Assembly: GCA_963666995.1 (NCBI GenBank)
Contig: OY762941.1
Location: 2,232,001-2,296,000, forward strand
Direction: 5' to 3'
Origin: Syntrophobacter sp963666995
GTDB taxonomy: Bacteria; Desulfobacterota; Syntrophobacteria; Syntrophobacterales; Syntrophobacteraceae
Length of the DNA stretch: 64,000 bases
Shown here: piece after piece, positions 36,086-44,811 of the stretch
Numbering within the stretch: position 1 is the stretch's first letter
Layout: each line of letters starts with the position of its first letter
The notes under the pieces: model-generated
Databases searched by the model: none
What the model was told of the DNA's origin: nothing
Seen by the model: only the letters and a program-made list of their open reading frames with translations
Program-made: the position numbers and the translations under genes

Positions 36086-36892
36086 TCAGGGCCCGGGCAG
36101 GATTTCGAGCTTTTCGAGATCGAACTCCGCCCACACGGGGGTATGGTCGCTTGGATTTTCGCGGCCCCGGGGTTCGCCGTCAACGGCGCATTCCACACAG
36201 ACCCGCGCCAACGGCTCCGTGGCCAGGATGTGGTCGAGTCGCCATCCGAGGTTTCTCCCAAAACTCTGAGGCAGCCTGTAGTCCCAGAACGTGAACTGTC
36301 TGGTCTCGGGGTGGTGTTTTCGAAAAAGGTCGGAAAAGCCCCAGGAAACGACATCTGCCAAAGCCTTATGTTCCGAAGGGTGAAAGCCTATTTTGCCGGC
36401 CATCCGTTTGGGATCGAAAACATCGATTGCTTCAGGCGCGACATTGATGTCGCCGGTCCATATAAGAGGCTGTGTGGGGGCATGGCGACCGGCGAACCAG
36501 CGCTTCAGGCGGTCGAAAAAATCGAGCTTATGTTGGAATGCCGGGTGCTCGGGGTCTCGGCCCTGGGGCACGTAAGTGTTGACGATCCATATATTCCCGA
36601 TCTTCACCGCGATGAACCTTGCTTCGTCATCCGGCATGCCGTCGGCAAATTCTTTGAGAATTTGGTCCGGGTCGGACTTGCTCAGTACGGCGACACCGTT
36701 GAAGGACTTCTGCCCGCGCACAGAAGCCACGTACCCGGCGTCCTGGAAGACCTTGAACGGAAAATCCTCGTCCCGACACTTGATTTCCTGAAGGCACAGG
36801 ACATCGGGGCTGCGCTCTTCAAGCCAGGGAAGCATCGCTGTAAGGCGGGACCTTATGCCGTTGACATTGAAGGTTGCGACTCTCCAGACCAT
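36086..36892 (-). CDS. xthA: Exodeoxyribonuclease III (AP endonuclease)
   Basis: The 268-residue enzyme of the endonuclease/exonuclease/phosphatase fold repairs abasic sites. The motifs, in order, are ATFNVNGIRSRL (6-17), LQEIKCRDEDFP (E36), TYVPQGRD, GDINVAPEAIDVFDPKR, DYRLPQSFGRNLGWRLDHIL and PSDHTPVWAEF. These include the catalytic Asp, Asn and His of the family. The ATG at 36892 follows AGGAGAGG. It is 280 bases downstream of the activase gene on the same strand, and that gap is empty. Confidence 0.97.
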   Translation of the reverse strand: MVWRVATFNVNGIRSRLTAMLPWLEERSPDVLCLQEIKCRDEDFPFKVFQDAGYVASVRGQKSFNGVAVLSKSDPDQILKEFADGMPDDEARFIAVKIGNIWIVNTYVPQGRDPEHPAFQHKLDFFDRLKRWFAGRHAPTQPLIWTGDINVAPEAIDVFDPKRMAGKIGFHPSEHKALADVVSWGFSDLFRKHHPETRQFTFWDYRLPQSFGRNLGWRLDHILATEPLARVCVECAVDGEPRGRENPSDHTPVWAEFDLEKLEILPGP

Positions 36893-37172
36893 GACCTCTC
36901 CTTTGATCGCGGTTTGCCTCCCGGGCAGCGGACCTCCGGCTGGAATCACGCCGGAAAGACGATCGACATCTCCTGCATCCTTATGGGCCGGACGCGAACC
37001 GTGCGCTCACGTTCCTGCCGAGCCCCGGACATGATGGAACACTGTGGGCAGAGCTTCATCGTGCCTGTCCTGAAACTCGCGCAAATTCATGACCCGAAGG
37101 AATTGCAGTCGCACGTGCAGGCCCCGGTCCTCCGAACGGCGGTGCCGTTTCCATGAATCCCGATCGGCGATG

Positions 37173-37940
37173 TCAGTGGTTCAAGCCATAAAGCGCCGCA
37201 CCCACGGCTCCAACAAAATCCGGCCGATCCGGAACGAGGACACGGCATTGAACCTGTTCTTCGAGGACCGTTCTGACACAGGGATTGTGAGCCACCCCAC
37301 CCGCAAAAACCAGGGGCGACTCGATACCGACACGGCCCAGCATGGACCCGGTCCGCTGGATGATCGCAAGATGGAGCCCCATGGCTATATTTTCGGGGCT
37401 CTCTCCACGCGCCATCAGCGAAGTCGCCTCGCTTTCGGCAAATACCGTGCACATGCTGTTGATCTGTATGCGACGGTTCGAGCGGAGCGCAAATTCCCCG
37501 AAGGATTCAATCGGGATCTGCAGGGCGGTCGCCATGAATTCGAGGAATTTGCCGGTTCCGGCGGCACATCGGTCGTTCATTTCGAACCTGGACACTTTGC
37601 CGGCTTCATTCAGAAGAATCACCTTGGTATCCTGTCCCCCGATGTCGAGGACGGTTCGAGCTTCGGGGAAGATGAACCTCGCACCGAGTGCATACGCCTG
37701 GATTTCGGTGATGGTCGAAACGTTCGTTCCTTCGAAGGACTCGGCAAACAGCTTTCTGCCGTACCCTGTAGCGACTATCCTTTCCACGGCCACATCTTTT
37801 GTGATTCTCTCACATTGGGCGAGCGGATCGAAAGAGGTCGGCAGCCTCACTTCTTCCAATACGCGGTTGCCGTCCAATACAACCAGTTCGATCGACCGCG
37901 ATCCTATATCTATTCCGGCAATACGTCCCATGGATTGCAT
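37173..37940 (-). CDS. 2-hydroxyacyl-CoA dehydratase activator (HgdC/BcrA/BadF-type ATPase)
   Basis: This ATP-dependent ASKHA-fold protein of about 255 residues donates low-potential electrons to 2-hydroxyacyl-CoA dehydratase or related reductases. Landmarks are AGIDIGSRSIELVV, TVLDIGGQDTKVI and the nucleotide-site motif FAGGVAHNP. Cluster-bridging Cys125 (NDRCAAGTGKFLE) and Cys164 (INSMCTVFAESE) hold a [4Fe-4S] cluster between two subunits. No dehydratase subunit is nearby, so it may serve a distant enzyme or a double-cubane protein. The start at 37940 follows GGGAG. The ATG three codons later is also possible. Confidence 0.9.
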   Translation of the reverse strand: MQSMGRIAGIDIGSRSIELVVLDGNRVLEEVRLPTSFDPLAQCERITKDVAVERIVATGYGRKLFAESFEGTNVSTITEIQAYALGARFIFPEARTVLDIGGQDTKVILLNEAGKVSRFEMNDRCAAGTGKFLEFMATALQIPIESFGEFALRSNRRIQINSMCTVFAESEATSLMARGESPENIAMGLHLAIIQRTGSMLGRVGIESPLVFAGGVAHNPCVRTVLEEQVQCRVLVPDRPDFVGAVGAALYGLNH

Positions 37941-38426
37941 TTTCTCCCTTGCCGCCACCGGCTCACTCGAATCCTCACGTCCCGCTGAAACGGTAGAAGA
38001 CGACTTCGACCATTCGTTGTTAACGGCGAATCGTATCTTTGAACCTGTCAAATGGCAAATCCTTATTGCCGGAAGCGTTGCCGGCGTGGAGCGGTCTCCG
38101 GCCTCAATACGATCGGATGCGGATTCCGGAATGGGCTGGAATTATGCCATTGTAATAGTTCGCTAAATGAGCTAGATAATATCTCATTATCGAATGTCGC
38201 TTCGGGAGCCTCATTGTGATGCGGCGAAGAGGGACCGGCTTTGTTTCCAACTCGTAGTTGAGATCGCCTTGGGTGGCATGAAAGCCTTTTTCGATTGTAA
38301 TTTCTTCATTGTGTTGCTCAGGCTCATATCGTTTCACCGGCTCTCGCGGGATATGCTTGCTCGACGGGAAGCCGGGCTAATTCTCCTGCCTTCCGGCTGC
38401 ACGTATAAGTTTTGGGACAGGCGTTG
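37941..38426. other. Gene-free divergent region
   Basis: The 486 bases between the activase and the binding-protein gene contain no supported gene. Promoters for both directions are expected, but no clear pair is seen. Confidence 0.35.
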
Positions 38427-39611
38427 ATGCTCGATCCTTTGCACGCAAGGCATTTAAAAATTCCGGGGATCATTGTCACAGCGATCCTTCTGATATTCTT
38501 TGCCGGCCCGGCCATGTGCCTGCAGGACTGGCCTACCGCACCGAAAACCAACAACGGGAAGAAATGGCGTATCGGTTACCTGGAGGGAGGGACGTCCTAT
38601 TCCTATCCACTGCATCTGGCAAAGATAGTGAAAGGCCTGATGGAGCTTGGATGGATCCAGGGAGCCGATCTGCCGCCGCCCGATCCCTGCGCGAACAGCC
38701 GTCCCCTGTGGGACTGGTTGGTCCATGAAGCAAGAAGCGATACCCTGGAATTTGTTGCGGACGCCTACTGGACATGCGACTGGGACACGGATCGTCGCGG
38801 TGAAATCAGAAAGGCCGTGCTGGAGCGGCTCCGGAACAGAGATGTCGATCTGATGCTGGCGATGGGAACCTGGGCCGGTCAGGATCTGGCCAATGACAGT
38901 CATTCCATTCCCACGTTCATTGTCAGTTCCAGCAATCCGGTACTGTCGGGGATCATCAGGAGCACCGAGGATTCCGGGTACGATCATGTGCACGCTTCGC
39001 TGAACCCATGGAGGTATGAGAGGCAGATCCGGCTGTTCCACAAAAGCATCGGCTTCAAGAGGCTGGGTGTAGCCTTTGAGGATACCCCGGCGGGGAGGAC
39101 CTACGCCGCCGTCGATGAGATCGGAAGGGTTTCGGCGGAATGCAATTTCCAGGTCATGGAATGCCATTCCCTGAGCGACATTCCCGATCGTCACCGGGCC
39201 TATACGAGCCTCTTGAAATGTCATGAAGAGCTGGCGCCGCGGATAGACGCGATGTATCTGACCCTGCAAAGCGGGAGCAGGTTGAATCACCTTTCCCGCC
39301 TGCTGGCCCCGTTGAACCGGTATAAAATTCCGACCTTCTCACAGCGGTCGTCCGATGAGGTCAGGCGCGGGGCGCTCATGAGTTTCACATCCGCAGCCAG
39401 TGATTATGTCGGGCTTTTCGTGGCATCGAATATCGCAAAAACACTCAATGGGGCAAAACCCCGCAGCCTCGTGCAGACTTTTGACGACCCGACCACAAGC
39501 GTAGCGATAAACATGGCTGTAGCCAAAGCAATCGGTTACGACCCTCCGACCTGGCTTCTCGAAATCGCTGATGAGATCTACACCCGAATTGAGCCCGTAC
39601 AGCCGGAGTGA
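38427..39611 (+). CDS. Periplasmic binding protein, ABC_sub_bind (DUF534) type
   Basis: The 394-residue protein has an N-terminal hydrophobic signal (IPGIIVTAILLIFFAGPAMC). The mature part follows the ABC substrate-binding protein pattern of PF04392: WRIGYLEGGTS start, DVDLMLAMGTWAGQDL, IPTFIVSSSNPV, FHKSIGFKRLGVAFEDTPAGRTY, and a late NMAVAKAIGYDPP. Its ligand is unknown. The stop overlaps the GTG start of a histidine kinase by 4 bases (GTGA), so it probably delivers a ligand signal to that kinase rather than to a transporter. No permease or ATPase is adjacent. The start could also be an upstream TTG. Confidence 0.85.
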   Translation: MLDPLHARHLKIPGIIVTAILLIFFAGPAMCLQDWPTAPKTNNGKKWRIGYLEGGTSYSYPLHLAKIVKGLMELGWIQGADLPPPDPCANSRPLWDWLVHEARSDTLEFVADAYWTCDWDTDRRGEIRKAVLERLRNRDVDLMLAMGTWAGQDLANDSHSIPTFIVSSSNPVLSGIIRSTEDSGYDHVHASLNPWRYERQIRLFHKSIGFKRLGVAFEDTPAGRTYAAVDEIGRVSAECNFQVMECHSLSDIPDRHRAYTSLLKCHEELAPRIDAMYLTLQSGSRLNHLSRLLAPLNRYKIPTFSQRSSDEVRRGALMSFTSAASDYVGLFVASNIAKTLNGAKPRSLVQTFDDPTTSVAINMAVAKAIGYDPPTWLLEIADEIYTRIEPVQPE

Positions 39612-41452
39612 ATATCTTGTTGAAAAGTCTCAAGTCTACATTGAATATCGCTTTCCTGGTGGTGCTCATTCTTCCGCTGACCACTGCGACGATCTTTTCG
39701 ATTGACTATTTCAGCCTTAAGATCCGGCAGGATGCCCTTGCCCGGATATCTTCGGACCTGGACCTGGTTTCTCTCCTGCTGGACCGTGAAACGGCCGAAA
39801 CCAGATTCCTGGCCCAGTCGTATACCCAAATGGTCAACTGGGCGGTTTTCCTGAATCTCGGCCTGACAAGCAAACTCAATGACAAGCTGCTCGGCGAGGC
39901 CGTATCCCACCGTCTGGACGAGATCATGGTGGTGAGCCAGGACCGGAACGTCCTCGCCTCATCGTTGTCAATTCAAGGTCCCCGGGAATACATGGTTCCC
40001 GGTGATTTCGCGGACCAGGCATTCGCAGGTAAAGTGTTATCCGGCCTGGAACTCATCGCGAATTCCAATGTCCGTCCCGACGGTCGCCCGATTCTTTCAG
40101 TAACCGCTGCGGCGCCTCTTTACGATTCAAACCGGGAAAATGTCATCGGAGCGCTTATCATCCGGAGGTTTCTCCGGGACGGATATCTGCAAAGGATTCT
40201 TCCTGCCGGAACGGTCCCGGATACATGCTTTTTTGCCCGTGACGGCATGATATCAACCAACACCGGGGACTCTGCTTCCCCGGAGTTGTCGTCTCTGGAT
40301 CCTGCCATTGTGCGGGAGGTTTTCGACAAGGGACGGACGTTTGAAGAGGCGATCCTCAAGCCGTCGGGCCATCTTGCGGAATATCGGCCGCTGCTCGGTT
40401 TGGATGGAAAACCCATCGGCGCCCTGATGGTGAGGAAAGGGGCCGACGATTATGTCCGGACGCAACGCAAGGCGATTATCTTCCTGTCATCGGTCGCTTT
40501 GGTCGGTGTGCTCCTGACTCTGGCCGTCAGGGCTTGGATCAAGCACAGCATCTTCATCCCGATATCGACGTTGAGCGAGGCTACGAAGAGGCTTGCGGCA
40601 GGCGACTACTCCCGGCAGATACCGGTCAGGACGGTCGACGAAATCGGGGAATTGTCAAAATCTTTCAATATCATGGCTTGCCGGCTCGAAAAACGGACTC
40701 AGGAACTCGAAGAGATGAATTTACTCCTGACCAGGGAGATCTTCGAGCGCAAGCGGTCTGAGAACGAACTGTCCGAATCCGAGAAGCAACTCAGGCTCCT
40801 TTCTTCACAGCTCATAACCGCCCAGGAAGAAGAGCGGAAGAGAATCGCCAGGGAGGTTCACGACAGCATCGCGTCTTCCCTTGTTGCCATCAAAGTCTGC
40901 CTTGAAAACACCGTGCATCGGTTGACGCAGGAAATGCCCGTCACGGAATCAATTGCCACTTCGATCTCCATAACTCAGGATGCCATTGACGAGTCCAGGA
41001 GAATCATCAGCGACCTTCGTCCCCCGCTCCTCGACGACCTGGGGGTACTGGCGACCATCGGGTGGTTCAGCAGGCAGTACCAGTCGATCCATCCGGATAT
41101 CTTCATCGAAAAGCAACTCGAAATCCAGGAAACGGAAATTCCCGAGGTTTTGAAGATTGCGATCTTCAGAATCATCCAGGAGGCTTTGAACAACGTCGCA
41201 AAATACAGCAGGGCTGAAATGGTGAACCTATGCCTCCAGAAAACGGAGAACGGAATTGTATTGATGGTGGAAGATTTCGGAGTGGGCTTCGATGTAAGCA
41301 TCCTCATGTCAAGAGACAGTAAGACCACCGGGTGGGGTATCGCCGGGATGAAAGAGAGAACGGAACTCACGGGAGGCGTATTCGATATTCAGTCCGTTCC
41401 GGGGGAGGGAACCACGGTCCGTTGCTGGTGGGCCAACAAGGACAAACCCTGA
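39608..41452 (+). CDS. Membrane histidine kinase, Cache-HAMP-HisKA_3-HATPase
   Basis: The 614-residue sensor kinase has an N-terminal TM helix (IAFLVVLILPLTTATIFSI), an extracytoplasmic region of about 250 residues resembling a Cache/PAS-like fold, a second TM (IIFLSSVALVGVLLTLAV), HAMP (about 306-360) and a coiled coil. HisKA_3 carries phospho-acceptor H418 in IAREVHDSIASSL, then HATPase_c with DFGVGFD and GWGIAGMKERTEL. This NarX/DegS type normally phosphorylates a LuxR-type response regulator, but none is encoded near. It is translationally coupled to the binding protein, which probably presents the signal. Confidence 0.93.
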   Translation: MNILLKSLKSTLNIAFLVVLILPLTTATIFSIDYFSLKIRQDALARISSDLDLVSLLLDRETAETRFLAQSYTQMVNWAVFLNLGLTSKLNDKLLGEAVSHRLDEIMVVSQDRNVLASSLSIQGPREYMVPGDFADQAFAGKVLSGLELIANSNVRPDGRPILSVTAAAPLYDSNRENVIGALIIRRFLRDGYLQRILPAGTVPDTCFFARDGMISTNTGDSASPELSSLDPAIVREVFDKGRTFEEAILKPSGHLAEYRPLLGLDGKPIGALMVRKGADDYVRTQRKAIIFLSSVALVGVLLTLAVRAWIKHSIFIPISTLSEATKRLAAGDYSRQIPVRTVDEIGELSKSFNIMACRLEKRTQELEEMNLLLTREIFERKRSENELSESEKQLRLLSSQLITAQEEERKRIAREVHDSIASSLVAIKVCLENTVHRLTQEMPVTESIATSISITQDAIDESRRIISDLRPPLLDDLGVLATIGWFSRQYQSIHPDIFIEKQLEIQETEIPEVLKIAIFRIIQEALNNVAKYSRAEMVNLCLQKTENGIVLMVEDFGVGFDVSILMSRDSKTTGWGIAGMKERTELTGGVFDIQSVPGEGTTVRCWWANKDKP

Positions 41453-41544
41453 CGCAAAGCCGGAAATGAGGGGCGGGAGGTTCATGCACCCGAAGCCGCG
41501 GCAATCGATTGCCGGAGGCCTCGGAGTTTCCGGTTGCAAGCCGC

Positions 41545-42822
41545 TCAAACGAACCGATGCTCGAGATTCATGATATCCCTGTACGGAATCACTCCCTGAA
41601 TATGTTCCTGCTCGTCCACCACGGGAAGAGCACGGAAATGGTAGCGGGAAAACATTTCCGCGGCCTGCTGCAGCGTGTCGCCGGGGTTCAGGGTGATGAC
41701 TTCGGTCGCCATAATGTCTTCAAGCAGGTCATCCGTGTGAGCCTGCAGCAATTCCTGAATGTCGATCACACCCAGCAAGACGCTTCGTTCATCCACGATG
41801 TAGAGATACATGTTCACATCTTTGTCGATCGAGCTGTGCCGGTATTGAATGATGGCCTGCCTGACGGTTGTGGACGGCAGGAATTTCAGGAAGCGGGAAG
41901 TCGCCAGGTTCAGGATGGTTTCGTAGTGCCTGCTCAATAACAATTCGATCTTCTGAGCTTTTTCAACATCCATCAGCTTCAGGATTTCATCGGCATCGGG
42001 GGACGGGAGGATAGAGAGCACGTCTGCTCCCTGGGCCGGGGTCATTTCATCGATCAGTTCGGCAACCCTTCCGGTTTCCAGAGAGGAAATCAATGTCCGC
42101 TGGACCCTCGGTTCGATCTCTTCCAGGGTATCCGAGGCGTGTTCCGTATCGAGTTCCTGGAAAATCGCAAGACGCTGCCCCTCGTCCAGTTCTTCCAGCA
42201 TATCCGCCAGATCGACGGGGTGTATTTCGGGGAGTTTTTCCTTGAGGACGTTCAGCTTCACGTTTCCCCTGAAACTGCTGATATTCTCCGGCAACGGCTG
42301 CACGTACGACCAGGACAGGCTTTCCTTCTTGAAAATCTCGGCCAGACTATAAATCAGCTTGGCAAGCCATTTGAGATGAATCCTCTTGAGGAGGCCGTAT
42401 TTGCTGAAATCCACATCGGTGACGTAGAGCTTCTTGTTCCGAAGCACCAGCTTGACATCGTAGACGACATCGATTTCCTTGTCGTCCATATCGATGACTT
42501 TCTTGTCGAGAATGTGGTCCCGGAGCAGAATCTGGGATTCCTCCGGTTCACGCTCATATTTTTCAATGCTCTCGATATTTACCACAATCTCCCTGGGCGC
42601 GATCCGGCCGATGCTTTCCCACGGAATAAGAAGCGACTTGTGACCGAAGGGTCTCGTGACAACGAAATGCGTCACTTCCGGAAGCTTGTCGTGTTCGAGG
42701 ATGACGATATCTTCCAGCTTTCCGATCTTTGCATCGTTCCAGACCACTTTCACCCGGATGAGATCGCTCAAATAGAAAACGGATTCGATGCTGTTCCGAT
42801 TCTTGGACAACGCAGTGTTCAT
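41545..42822 (-). CDS. Soluble PRC-barrel / MgtE_N / CBS-pair protein (probable Mg2+ sensor module)
   Basis: The 425-residue protein has no membrane segment. Residues about 20-95 form a PRC-barrel-like domain (KVVWNDAKIGKLEDIVI). Residues about 195-300 are MgtE_N helical repeats (IHPVDLADMLEELDEGQRLAIFQELD, ASDTLEEIEPRVQRTLISSL). Residues about 305-420 are two CBS motifs (IMATEVITLNPGDTLQQAAEMFSRYHFRALPVVDE). In MgtE these N and CBS domains bind Mg2+ and close the pore; here the pore domain is absent. It is the third gene of an operon with an NRAMP-type transporter and a 57-residue membrane peptide under an M-box. A role as detached Mg2+-responsive gate is inferred. Confidence 0.9.
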   Translation of the reverse strand: MNTALSKNRNSIESVFYLSDLIRVKVVWNDAKIGKLEDIVILEHDKLPEVTHFVVTRPFGHKSLLIPWESIGRIAPREIVVNIESIEKYEREPEESQILLRDHILDKKVIDMDDKEIDVVYDVKLVLRNKKLYVTDVDFSKYGLLKRIHLKWLAKLIYSLAEIFKKESLSWSYVQPLPENISSFRGNVKLNVLKEKLPEIHPVDLADMLEELDEGQRLAIFQELDTEHASDTLEEIEPRVQRTLISSLETGRVAELIDEMTPAQGADVLSILPSPDADEILKLMDVEKAQKIELLLSRHYETILNLATSRFLKFLPSTTVRQAIIQYRHSSIDKDVNMYLYIVDERSVLLGVIDIQELLQAHTDDLLEDIMATEVITLNPGDTLQQAAEMFSRYHFRALPVVDEQEHIQGVIPYRDIMNLEHRFV

Positions 42823-42838
42823 AACCGGACCTCACAGG

Positions 42839-43012
42839 CTACAGAAGAGTGATGAACTTGTAGATCAGCAGGCAGACCAGGAATATCAGGTATAGCCTCA
42901 AGAACAGCAGTGAGGCTGAGACCGCCTTCGACATCCGGACGTTCCGGACCGCGTATTTCCTGTTGATCTCCCGGACTTTTGCAATATTTTCAAGGAAGAA
43001 TCTTTTCAACAT
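42839..43012 (-). CDS. 57-residue single-span membrane peptide in the Mg2+ operon
   Basis: This short gene begins MLKRFFLENIAKVREINRKY and ends with one hydrophobic helix (LLFLRLYLIFLVCLLIYKFI) then TLL. The basic N-terminus suggests it lies in the cytoplasm. AGGTGA precedes the ATG. It fits between the NRAMP stop (17-base gap) and the MgtE_N/CBS start (16-base gap), so all three are co-transcribed. It may be an accessory subunit tethering the soluble sensor to the transporter. I know of no named family. Confidence 0.75.
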   Translation of the reverse strand: MLKRFFLENIAKVREINRKYAVRNVRMSKAVSASLLFLRLYLIFLVCLLIYKFITLL

Positions 43013-43029
43013 GGTTCACCTGTGCCTCA

Positions 43030-44298
43030 TCACTTGAAAAGACCGGGAAACAGCACGCTGATCCCGTAGAGGGTCGACAGGACGATGATTGCGACTACAA
43101 TCACCGTGCAGATTATATTTTGCCAAAGAGTGTTCGTGTATTCGCCCATGGTTTGCTTGTTGTTTAAAAGAATAATGAGGAACACGAGCAGGGCAGGGAG
43201 CAGAGTGACGGCGATGACCTGAACGAACAGGGTGATGAGGACAAGCGGCGCGTTCGGAATGAGCACGACCAATCCCGCTGAGAACAGGGTGAAGAAGTAG
43301 TTTCCATAAAACCATGGAGCTTCCTTGATCTTGTAATTCAGCGAGTGCGCCCAGCCGAAAACCTCACCGAACGCCCAGGAGCTTGCGAGGGAGATGCAGA
43401 TGGCCCCAAGAAGCCCGGCGTCGAACAGGCCGATCGCCATGAAGGTCCCGACGTATTCGTTTGTTTTTGACAGAATCTGCGAAGCCTGGGCCGCGCTGTC
43501 TATTTCGACCCCCTTCAGCACTGTTCCGGTCACGATAACGATGAACACCGCAACGAGCACCGTCAAAATCGAGCCGAACAGGGTATCCATCTTCCCCCAG
43601 GGAATGTCCTTTTCCTTCATCCCCTTGTCCACCACGGCGCTCTGCTGAAAAAAGAGCATCCATGGAGCGATCGTCGTCCCGATGTTGGCCATCAGGTAGA
43701 AGAATAACTGATTGTTGATGCCGCCGGCAAAATTGGGGATCACTCCGTTATGAATGATGTCCGACAGGGATGGCTTCACCATGAACGCGCCCGGGATGTA
43801 GATGAGGTTGATCGCGCAGAAAAAGAGGGCGATCTTCTCCCACGTCCAGTAGCGGCCGTGGAGCACCATGATCGACATGAAACCGCAGACGCCGATCACG
43901 GTCAGATAGGGAGGGACGCCGAAGATGTGGAGCGCCGCCGTCATGCCGATGAATTCGGTGACGAGGGTGAGCCAGTTGACCAGAATAAGGTCCATCAACG
44001 AGAACCAGCCCCAGAAAGGGCCGAAACCTCTGAAAATCGCTTCCGCATGTCCCCGCTTGGTTATCGCGCCGAGCCTCACCGTCATTTCCTGGATATAGTA
44101 GGCGACCGGAACGAGGATTATCAGAAACCATATCAGGCTGTAGCCGTATTTCGCACCCGTGGCCGCATACGTGGTGATTCCCCCGGCATCGTTATCCGCA
44201 ATCATGACGACGATGCCCGGCCCCGAGATGATGAAAAACAACCGAATCGCTTTCCAGACTCTTCGATACTCGTAGTAGAATTTCGAAAAATTCAGCAT
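43030..44298 (-). CDS. NRAMP-family transporter with altered metal site, probable Mg2+ transporter
   Basis: The 422-residue protein has about 11 helices of the LeuT fold. The TM1 metal motif DPGN is D37-A-G-G40, and the TM6 MPH motif is A211-P-W213 (NIGTTIAPWMLFFQQS), so the Asn and the sulfur ligand Met of Mn/Fe transporters are missing. Loss of that Met, as I recall, marks the NRAMP-related Mg2+ transporters (NRMT). An M-box Mg2+ riboswitch upstream and an MgtE_N/CBS partner downstream agree. It would import Mg2+ across the inner membrane. The ATG at 44298 follows AGAGGAG. Mn2+ or Fe2+ transport cannot be excluded by sequence. Confidence 0.92.
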   Translation of the reverse strand: MLNFSKFYYEYRRVWKAIRLFFIISGPGIVVMIADNDAGGITTYAATGAKYGYSLIWFLIILVPVAYYIQEMTVRLGAITKRGHAEAIFRGFGPFWGWFSLMDLILVNWLTLVTEFIGMTAALHIFGVPPYLTVIGVCGFMSIMVLHGRYWTWEKIALFFCAINLIYIPGAFMVKPSLSDIIHNGVIPNFAGGINNQLFFYLMANIGTTIAPWMLFFQQSAVVDKGMKEKDIPWGKMDTLFGSILTVLVAVFIVIVTGTVLKGVEIDSAAQASQILSKTNEYVGTFMAIGLFDAGLLGAICISLASSWAFGEVFGWAHSLNYKIKEAPWFYGNYFFTLFSAGLVVLIPNAPLVLITLFVQVIAVTLLPALLVFLIILLNNKQTMGEYTNTLWQNIICTVIVVAIIVLSTLYGISVLFPGLFK

Positions 44299-44752
44299 GC
44301 ACACTCCTCTTTACATGCGTTCTTCCGAGAATGAGCAATGCATAGCGATCACCCGCGCTCTCACCTGGCTGCAAAAGGATTCAAACCGGTCAGTCAGGAC
44401 GAACCCCTTCTCACGCCCCCTTGCAGGGGCTCGAGAGAATGCACGCGGATGTCGGCTTTCCGCGCATTTCCTCCACACCGACATGCCCTCAATCAAGACG
44501 AGATAATCTCCTGAAGGCACTCTCAAAGAACCTGACGATCCATGGGCTGTTCGGGATAATACCGGCAGGATGCCGTGTGATTCCCTGCCCTGTTTCATTT
44601 TGCCGCCCGCCCAGCGGGAAGGCAGCCAAAGCAGGATAAACGGATACTTCAGCAGGCTTGACGCCGGGATGGCGGAATGGATTTTTCAGAGCTGCATCTA
44701 TGACCGTCCAAAGTGGTCGATAACCTCCAAACCAAAGGTCCTGAGTGCGGAC
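44299..44752. other. Untranslated leader between M-box terminator and transporter gene
   Basis: No gene is supported in these 454 bases. The minus-strand frame 44311-44598 lacks a ribosome-binding site and coding character. The stretch would be a long leader for the NRAMP-type gene, or could hold a second promoter. Confidence 0.4.
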
Positions 44753-44793
44753 AAAAAAAGCCCATGGGGAAAAAAACCCAGGGCCTCTCATCC
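44753..44793 (-). terminator. Intrinsic terminator, expression platform of the M-box
   Basis: On the minus strand GCCCTGGG pairs with CCCATGGGC across a T-rich loop, with one bulge, and a run of seven T (plus-strand 44753-44759) follows. It lies directly after the 3' strand of the riboswitch P1 helix. With Mg2+ bound, P1 forms and the terminator can fold. Without it, the P1 3' strand is free to pair elsewhere. Confidence 0.85.
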
Positions 44794-44811
44794 TACAGAC
44801 TCCTCATTTCC

